Below are positions 1-5,655 of a DNA stretch of 5,655 nt, piece by piece. Source of the stretch: an uncultured Mycoplasmatota bacterium. Its GTDB lineage: Bacteria; Bacillota_I; Bacilli_A; RF39; UBA660. The notes beneath the pieces are model-generated. The model was not told where the DNA came from, made no database searches, and worked only from the letters and a program-made list of their open reading frames with translations. The position numbers and the translations under genes were made by a program. How positions within the stretch are numbered: the stretch's first letter is position 1; every line of letters starts with the position of its first letter. The stretch covers positions 1 through 5,655 of the forward strand of contig CANDHX010000091.1 of NCBI GenBank assembly GCA_947384645.1. The letters are read 5' to 3'.

Positions 1-47
1 GAGATTCCGGATTGTGACTGGAGTTCAGACGTGTGCTCTTCCGATCT
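1..47 (+). other. Illumina P7 sequencing adapter with 8-base index (contamination)
   Basis: These bases are synthetic library sequence and not part of the genome. Positions 1-5 (GAGAT) are the 3' end of the P7 flow-cell oligo, positions 6-13 (TCCGGATT) are an 8-base i7 index that would be read as AATCCGGA, and positions 14-47 match the 34-base TruSeq read-2 adapter, including TTCAGACGTGTGCTCTTCC and its terminal CCGATCT. The order and orientation are those of a library molecule running from P7 into its insert, so genomic sequence starts at 48. On the minus strand the rpoC frame runs on into the adapter and would give a false tail beginning after the Ser codon at 49-47. The identification rests on recognising the adapter, which is very distinctive. 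Confidence 0.98.
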
Positions 48-3000
48 GATGCATCAGTAAGTACCCTTGTGGTCTCTTGGAATGATGCAGCGGATAAGAA
101 CGAATCGGTCTCTAGTGAACTCTTCGTAATACCTAATAGTACTGGACGACCAGTAGCAGGTACTTTTCCCTCTAGAATGACTGGTTTATTTCTCTCGGTA
201 AATTCTCTTAAAGAGATAGTAAGTCCAGCAACCATATCGGAATCGTTTCCTTCTACGATACGCATTTTATTTATCATACGACTTGCAATTATCTCTATGT
301 GCTTATCAGATACGTCGACACCTTGAGATTTGTAAACTTTTTGAACTTCTTCTAAGATGTACTCTTGAGTAGTTATAGGGTCTGTAACAGCGAGCAATTC
401 TTTAGGGCTAATTGCACCTTCAGTAAGCTTGTCTCCTGCATTTACCTCATCTCCGACTTCTACGCATACTTTAGCGGCATAACTTGTTGTATGTTCCTTC
501 GCCGTAATGTCGTTTTCGACGACGATTTTATATTTTCCATTGACTGGTTCGATTAAAGTAACTTTACCAGTAATCTCTGAAATCGTCGCTTTTCCTTTTG
601 GAATACGAGCTTCGAATAACTCTTCGACACGTGGTAAACCTTGAGTGATATCTCCAGCACCTGCAACACCACCTTCGTGGAATGTTCTCATAGTAAGCTG
701 AGTACCGGGTTCACCGATCGATTGTGCTGCCATTATTCCGACGGCTTCGCCCTTCTCTACTGTAATACCAGTAGCAAGGTTTCTACCATAACACTTGCAA
801 CATATGCCATTAGCACATTTACAAGTCAAAACGCTTCTTATTTCGACCGTTTTAATTCCGGCTTTGATAATCTTTTTAGCAATCGATTCTGTAATCTCAG
901 TACCTTTATCGACTATCATAGCTTTAGTCTCAGGATTTATGACCTTTTTAGCAGTAAATCTTCCGACAATTCTGCTCTCTAAAGATTCTATTACAGAATT
1001 GCTCTTCGTATCGACTATATCCGATACACGAAGTCCTTGCAAAGTACCGCAGTCGTCTTCCTTAATAATGATATCTTGTACGACATCTACTAGACGTCTA
1101 GTCAAATATCCAGAGTTAGCAGTCTTTAATGCCGTATCGGCATTACCTTTACGAGCTCCATGGCTCGATAAGAAGAATTCGTTGACCGATAATCCTTCAC
1201 GGAAGTTTGCAGTAATCGGAATTTCCAAAGATTCGCCGTTCGGTTTGGCCATAAGTCCACGCATACCAGACATCTGGTTGAACTGCGAGTCAGAACCACG
1301 TGCTCCTGAGTTTTTCATCATGAACACCGGATTATGCATATCGGTTTTAGCGTAACCTTGAAGTTCACTTCCGACTTGCTTTGTAACTTCTTGCCAAACG
1401 TCACAAACTTGTTTATGGCGTTCTTCATCGGTTATAAGTCCACGCTTAAATTGTTTATTAATCTTATCTACTTTTTCTTGTCCAATAGAAACGTATTCTT
1501 CTTTATGTTGACTAGTTACGATGTCAGAAATAGAAATCGTAACGCCAGCTACCGTCGAATACTTAAATCCTAAATCTTTTAAGTTATCTAGATATACACT
1601 CGTTTCGGTAGTTTTATATCTATCGTATACTTGAGCGATTAATGATTTTAGTTGTTTCTTGCCGAACGGTTCAGTAGCAGGTATCTTACTAACTGCTTCT
1701 TTTATATCGACACCAGGCTCGATGAAATATGTATCTGGAGTTATACCTTCGATATTTGCCTTAGAAGGTTCGTTTACATAAGGGAACGAATCTGGCAAAA
1801 TTTCGTTAAACATTATCTTACCTGGAGTAGTTACTAAATATTTTCCTCTTTGTTCTTCGGTAAATACTTTGTGTTTAAACGAATTGACCGGTACGACAAT
1901 TCGAGTTTGTAAAGTAATCTCTCTACGCTCATATGCCATCAAAGCTTCATTAGAATTTTTATAAACTTTACCTTCAAACGGCAATCCGACGTCCTCCATA
2001 GTGATATAGTAGTTACCGATAATCATATCCTGTCCAGGTGTAACGACTGGCGTTCCATCAGCTGGTTTTAAGATGTTGTTGCTCGCTAACATCAAAACTC
2101 TAGCTTCGGCCATCGCTTCTTCTGATAACGGTACGTGAATAGCCATTTGGTCACCGTCGAAGTCGGCGTTGAAACCGCTACATACCATTGGGTGAAGTCT
2201 AATCGCTTTACCGCCGATTAATACTGGTTCGAATGCCTGTATAGACAATCTGTGAAGTGTCGGAGCACGGTTAAGTAAAACTGGATGTTCTTTTATGACA
2301 TCTTCGACTATATCCCAAACGCACTCATCTTTAGAATCGATTAACCTTTTAGCACCTTTTATATTGTGAGCAAGGCCACGCTTTACTAATTCGTGGATTA
2401 CATGTGGTTTAAATAGCTCTAAAGCCATATCTTTCGGTACGCCACACTGATATATCTTTAAAGAAGGTCCTACAGCAATAACAGAACGACCTGAATAGTC
2501 GACACGCTTACCTAATAAGTTTTGACGGAAACGACCTTGTTTACCCTTTAACATACTAGATAAACTCTTTAAAGCTCTATTTCCAGCACCAGAGACACTT
2601 CTTCCACGTCTACCGTTATCGAATAGAGTATCTACCGCTTCTTGTAACATACGCTTTTCGTTTTGGACGATTATCGATGGAGCTCCTAGCTCTAATAGTT
2701 TTTTCAATCTGTTGTTGCGGTTAATAATTCTTCTATATAAATCGTTTAAATCGCTTGTCGCAAATCTTCCACCGTCTAACTGTATCATCGGACGAAGTTC
2801 TGGCGGAATGACAGGAATCGCATCGAGTATCATCCACTCAGGTTTGTTGCCGGATTCTTGGAAAGATACTAAACACTCTAATCTTTTTCCTAATCTAATT
2901 CTCTTTTGACCAGAAGCGTTCTCCAAATCTTTTCTTATATCTTCGATTTCCTTTTCGACATCGACTTTCGATAGAAGCTCTTTAATAGCTTCAGCTCCCA

Positions 3001-3508
3001 TGCCGACTTTAAATGTATTACCATACTTTTCATAATAAGCACGATATTCTTTGTCGGATAGAGTTTGCTTAGCTTCAAGTGGAGCTTTTCCCGGTTCTAT
3101 TACGACATAACTAACGAAATATAGTACTTCTTCTAATTCTCTTGGACTCATATCTAGTACGAGTCCCATTTTAGAAGGTACACCTTTAAAGAACCAGATG
3201 TGTGAACATGGAGAAGCAAGCTCTATATGCCCCATTCGTTCACGACGCACTTTAGCACGAGTTACTTCTACTCCACATCTATCACAGACTACATTTTTAT
3301 AGCGGAGTCTTTTGTATTTACCACAAGCACATTCGTAATCTTTTGTAGGACCAAAAATTTTCTCACAGAATAGACCGTCACGTTCTGGACGAAGAGTACG
3401 ATAGTTAATCGTCTCAGGCTTCTTAACTTCTCCATAAGACCAACTTCTTATCTTCTCTGGACTAGCAATAGCTATTTTAATGCCTTTGAAATTATTTACT
3501 TCTAACAT
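48..3508 (-). CDS. rpoC: DNA-directed RNA polymerase subunit beta' (3' end cut off by adapter)
   Basis: Beta' forms the catalytic centre and clamp of RNA polymerase and uses NTPs to extend RNA. About 1,153 residues are visible from ATG at 3508-3506, with no internal stop; Bacillus RpoC is about 1,200, so roughly 50 residues are missing. In order: zinc-ribbon cysteines 60, 62, 75 and 78; the KGKQGRFRQNLLGKRVDYSG segment; the Mg-binding NADFDGD at 447-453 (Asp 449, 451, 453); the F-loop GMRGLMA; the bridge helix around HGARKG (His783); the second zinc site at Cys 820, 896, 903 and 906; and the trigger loop LTMRTFH (Met940, Arg941, His944) with no SI3-type insertion after it. The last full codons read TRVLTDA, a motif normally followed by GKRD and LKENVI. 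Oddities are Asn789 for the usual bridge-helix Leu, two extra cysteines (898, 904), and NRALKS where NRPLKS is usual. The gene is co-directional with rpoB and overlaps it by one base. The start fits the family's MLEVNNF-type N-terminus. Confidence 0.98.
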
Positions 3509-3510
3509 TA
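3506..3510 (-). other. rpoB stop / rpoC start overlap (TAATG)
   Basis: On the minus strand the TAA stop of rpoB (3510-3508) and the ATG start of rpoC (3508-3506) share one A, giving TAATG. The two frames differ, so this is not a fused gene. This arrangement commonly supports translational coupling by termination and re-initiation and would help keep the two large subunits equimolar. The coupling is an inference; the overlap itself is directly visible. Confidence 0.95.
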
Positions 3511-5655
3511 CTCTTCACCGTCCATTTCCTTTAAATCTTCGATGAGCTCTTCTTCACTTTCGAAATCGTCTTCGATTTCTTCATCCTCATCCTCGAATTC
3601 GTCTTCTATATATTCGGTATTCTCTTCATCTACTATTTCATCCTCGCTGCTAGCTGATGTGTCGATTCCGTTTTTCTTAGCAAGTTTTCTTTCGTTGACT
3701 TCGTTCATCATCTCTAAAGTCTTAGCATCGATTTCATCTACTGAAATAGCATTATCTTCTTTATCTTCTTCATCTTCTAACTCTTTTAAATCGTGAGCGA
3801 CGTCTTCTTTGTCGATAAATTGGATATCTAATCCCAAAGCTTGGAATTCTTTAATCATGACACGGAATGCTTCAGGCATACCGGCTTGACTTACATTATT
3901 ACCCTTGACGAGTGCTTCGTAAACTTTTACACGGCCTACGACATCGTCAGATTTGACTGTAAGCATTTCTTGTAAGACGTGAGCTGCACCGTAAGCGTAT
4001 AGAGCCCAAACTTCCATTTCACCAAAACGTTGTCCACCGAATTGGGCTTTACCACCGAGTGGTTGTTGAGTAACCAAGCTATAAGGTCCAGTCGAACGGG
4101 CATGCAATTTGTCGTCTACCATGTGGTGAAGTTTCAACATATACATGACACCTACTGAAACTCTATTTTCAAATGGTTCACCAGTACGACCGTTGATAAG
4201 TTGTACTTTACCGTCTTCGTCCATATTGGCATCTTTCATCATGTCGAAAATCTCATCGACACTTGCTCCATCGAACACTGGAGTTGCTGTATAAATGCCT
4301 AACTTTTTAGCAGCCATTCCTAAGTGGAGCTCTAATAATTGTCCCAAGTTCATACGAGATGGTACACCCATAGGGTTGAGCATGATATCGACAGGCCTTC
4401 CATCTGGTAAGTAAGGCATATCTTCTTCCGGTAATACTAGCGATACGACTCCCTTATTTCCGTGACGTCCACTCATCTTATCACCGACTTGGATTTTACG
4501 CTTTTGAACTATGTATACTCTAACTATTTTAGAAACGCCAGCACCTAATTCGTCCGAATTTTCTTTGGTATAGACCTTTATATCGTGAACGATACCATAA
4601 GTTCCATGAGGTACCCTTAAAGAAGTATCCCTAACTTCACGAGTTTTCTCGCCAAATATTGCGTGCAATAACTTTTCTTCACTAGATAATTCTTGCACTC
4701 CTTTTGGAGTCACTTTACCTACTAATATGTCGTTTTCTTTTACTTCTGTACCTATTTTTATGATACCGTTTTTATCTAGGTTACGTCTCGCTTCTTCTGA
4801 AACGTTCGGAATATCACGAGTAATTTCTTCTGGCCCTAGCTTCGTATCACGACAATCGATTTCGTAATGTTGTAAATGAATCGAAGTGAATGCATCGTCT
4901 TTTACTAGTCTCTCGTTTAAAATGACTGCATCCTCGTAGTTGTAACCGTCGAATGTCATGAAAGCGACGACCATGTTTTTACCTAAAGCTAATTCGCCTT
5001 GATTTGTACTAGGTCCATCTGCTATGACAGCTCCACGTGTTACTTTGTCGCCCTTTTTGACGATTGGCACTTGGTTAAGACAAGTTTCATCGTTACTTCT
5101 TTCGAATTCTGTTAAATAATAAGTATCCTTGCCCTTTGCATTTTTGATTACTATTTTTTTAGAATCGGCATAGTCGACTACGCCGTCTGCTTTCGATACG
5201 ACAGAACTTCCCGAATATTTAGCGACCGCTGCTTCGACACCAGTTCCGACAAAAGGAGCTTCTGTTTTTAATAGTGGAACAGCTTGACGTTGCATGTTCG
5301 AACCCATTAGAGCACGTTTTGCATCGTCGTGGTCCAAGAAAGGTATCAAACTAGTAGTTAGTGAAACTATTTGACTAGGTGATACATCCATATAATTTAT
5401 TTTAGTCGGTTCTACTAATAAATCGTCTCCGTTAAATCTCGCTATTACTTCTTTTCCGATAAGTTTGTTATCTTTATCGACTGCACTAGTCGCTTGAGTT
5501 ATATAGTAATCCTGTTCTTCATCGGCAGTTAGATATTCGATTTCATCTGTGATGCGAGCATCTACTACTTTTCTATAAGGACTCATAATAAATCCGTATT
5601 CGTTTATCTTTGCATAACTCGCTAAAGATGCAATAAGTCCGATATTTGCTCCTTC
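3508..5655 (-). CDS. rpoB: DNA-directed RNA polymerase subunit beta (C-terminal part, 5' end off window)
   Basis: Beta pairs with beta' to form the RNA polymerase active-site cleft. The visible 715 residues start at EGANIGLIASLASYA, which is Rif cluster II, so about 500 N-terminal residues, including the main rifampicin cluster I, lie beyond the right edge. The frame is open from 5655, so the ATG at 5586 is an internal Met and not the start. Clear family motifs follow in order: DYMDVSPSQIVS-type (here NYMDVSPSQIVS), NMQRQAVPLL, DGYNYEDAVI, TKLGPEEITRDIPNVSE, GDKMSGRHGNKG (Lys393 of the visible part, contacting the active centre in relatives), NPMGVPSRMN, and the clamp-contacting GGKAQFGGQRFGEMEVWAL. 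Oddities are Ala for Pro in cluster II, Tyr for Glu in WALEAYGAA (visible residue 553), and a C-terminal tail of 47 residues of which 29 are Asp or Glu. It ends at TAA 3510-3508. rplL would be expected upstream but is outside the window. Confidence 0.98.
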   Translation of the reverse strand, partial: EGANIGLIASLASYAKINEYGFIMSPYRKVVDARITDEIEYLTADEEQDYYITQATSAVDKDNKLIGKEVIARFNGDDLLVEPTKINYMDVSPSQIVSLTTSLIPFLDHDDAKRALMGSNMQRQAVPLLKTEAPFVGTGVEAAVAKYSGSSVVSKADGVVDYADSKKIVIKNAKGKDTYYLTEFERSNDETCLNQVPIVKKGDKVTRGAVIADGPSTNQGELALGKNMVVAFMTFDGYNYEDAVILNERLVKDDAFTSIHLQHYEIDCRDTKLGPEEITRDIPNVSEEARRNLDKNGIIKIGTEVKENDILVGKVTPKGVQELSSEEKLLHAIFGEKTREVRDTSLRVPHGTYGIVHDIKVYTKENSDELGAGVSKIVRVYIVQKRKIQVGDKMSGRHGNKGVVSLVLPEEDMPYLPDGRPVDIMLNPMGVPSRMNLGQLLELHLGMAAKKLGIYTATPVFDGASVDEIFDMMKDANMDEDGKVQLINGRTGEPFENRVSVGVMYMLKLHHMVDDKLHARSTGPYSLVTQQPLGGKAQFGGQRFGEMEVWALYAYGAAHVLQEMLTVKSDDVVGRVKVYEALVKGNNVSQAGMPEAFRVMIKEFQALGLDIQFIDKEDVAHDLKELEDEEDKEDNAISVDEIDAKTLEMMNEVNERKLAKKNGIDTSASSEDEIVDEENTEYIEDEFEDEDEEIEDDFESEEELIEDLKEMDGEE
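3511..3651 (-). other. Highly acidic low-complexity tail of RpoB
   Basis: These codons encode the last 47 residues of beta, from SSEDEIVDEEN to KEMDGEE. By my count 29 of 47 are Asp or Glu, with a single Lys. The codons are mostly GAA/GAT/GAG, which gives TTC/ATC/CTC-rich sequence on the plus strand. Bacillota RpoB proteins usually end in a somewhat acidic, poorly conserved tail, but this one is longer and more strongly charged than the Bacillus tail as I remember it. It is probably disordered. Its function is unknown. Confidence 0.85.
3515..3519 (-). promoter_or_regulatory. Weak ribosome-binding site for rpoC inside the rpoB tail
   Basis: GGTGA on the minus strand lies six bases before the rpoC ATG and matches the 3' part of the extended AAGGAGGTGA Shine-Dalgarno consensus. 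A better purine run, AAAGGA, lies about 18 bases upstream, which is too far for normal spacing. The weak site together with the TAATG overlap suggests that rpoC translation depends mainly on ribosomes arriving from rpoB. This is inference from spacing only. Confidence 0.4.

Noticed and set aside
48..60. Biological truncation of rpoC
   Set aside because: The reading frame stops matching RpoC exactly at the adapter junction, which explains the loss as an artefact.
33..326. Plus-strand 97-codon open frame at the left end
   Set aside because: It starts inside the adapter and lies antisense to the well-conserved rpoC frame, so it is a shadow.
795..1355. Plus-strand 186-codon open frame, the longest on that strand, with hydrophobic stretches
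   Set aside because: It is antisense to RpoC residues spanning the F-loop, bridge helix and zinc site. Its membrane-like look comes from complementing charged codons, and no RBS or family motif supports it.
3506..3510. Fused rpoB-rpoC as in Helicobacter
   Set aside because: A clear TAA separates the genes, the two frames differ by one, and RpoC has a normal N-terminus at the ATG.
3542..3796. Plus-strand 84-codon Ser-rich open frame
   Set aside because: It is the antisense of the acidic RpoB tail: GAA, GAT and GAG codons read backwards and out of frame give TCT/TCA/TCG-type Ser runs. It is not a gene.
5584..5586. ATG at 5586-5584 as the start of rpoB
   Set aside because: The frame continues upstream to the window edge with conserved Rif cluster II residues, so this is an internal Met about 23 residues into the visible part.
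48..5655. Phage or giant-virus RNA polymerase
   Set aside because: Both subunits have cellular length, full-length conserved motifs, both zinc sites and standard rpoB-rpoC order. The few unusual residues do not outweigh this.
48..5655. tRNAs, riboswitches, CRISPR arrays, insertion sequences or terminators
   Set aside because: The genomic part is covered end to end by two coding frames, and I saw no repeats, hairpins or non-coding gaps that would support such elements.

Overview
The window is a 5.6 kb piece of a bacterial rpoBC operon read entirely from the minus strand, so transcription runs from right to left. Positions 5655 to 3508 hold the C-terminal 715 residues of the RNA polymerase beta subunit (RpoB). 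Positions 3508 to 48 hold about 1,153 residues of the beta' subunit (RpoC), from its true start to roughly 50 residues short of its usual end. The two genes overlap by one base (TAATG). Each frame is open throughout, and together they fill the genomic sequence with no intergenic stretch. The long plus-strand reading frames are antisense shadows of these genes.

The first 47 bases are not genomic. They match an Illumina P7 library adapter: the last five bases of P7, an 8-base index, then the 34-base read-2 sequence. rpoC is cut mid-codon exactly where the adapter ends, so its missing C-terminus is a library or assembly artefact and not a biological truncation. The right end simply stops inside rpoB.

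The organism looks like a low-GC member of the Bacillota (Bacilli, Erysipelotrichia or RF39/Mollicutes-like gut lineages). GC is about 39% in a few sampled lines, subunit lengths are Bacillus-like, and the trigger loop and beta lack the large proteobacterial insertions. Tryptophan codons seen are TGG and there are no in-frame TGA codons, so the Mycoplasma code is not indicated. The exact lineage is an inference from similarity I recognise by memory.

The two products form the catalytic core of RNA polymerase. Beta supplies the fork, the Rif-pocket edge and the wall/clamp connector. Beta' supplies the Mg-binding NADFDGD loop, bridge helix, trigger loop and two zinc sites. I see no undescribed system. 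The points worth a second look are the adapter, changes at normally near-invariant residues (bridge-helix Leu to Asn, Rif cluster II Pro to Ala, a beta C-terminal Glu to Tyr), an extra-cysteine zinc site, a very acidic beta tail, the one-base gene overlap, and near-absence of GATC alongside many TCGA.
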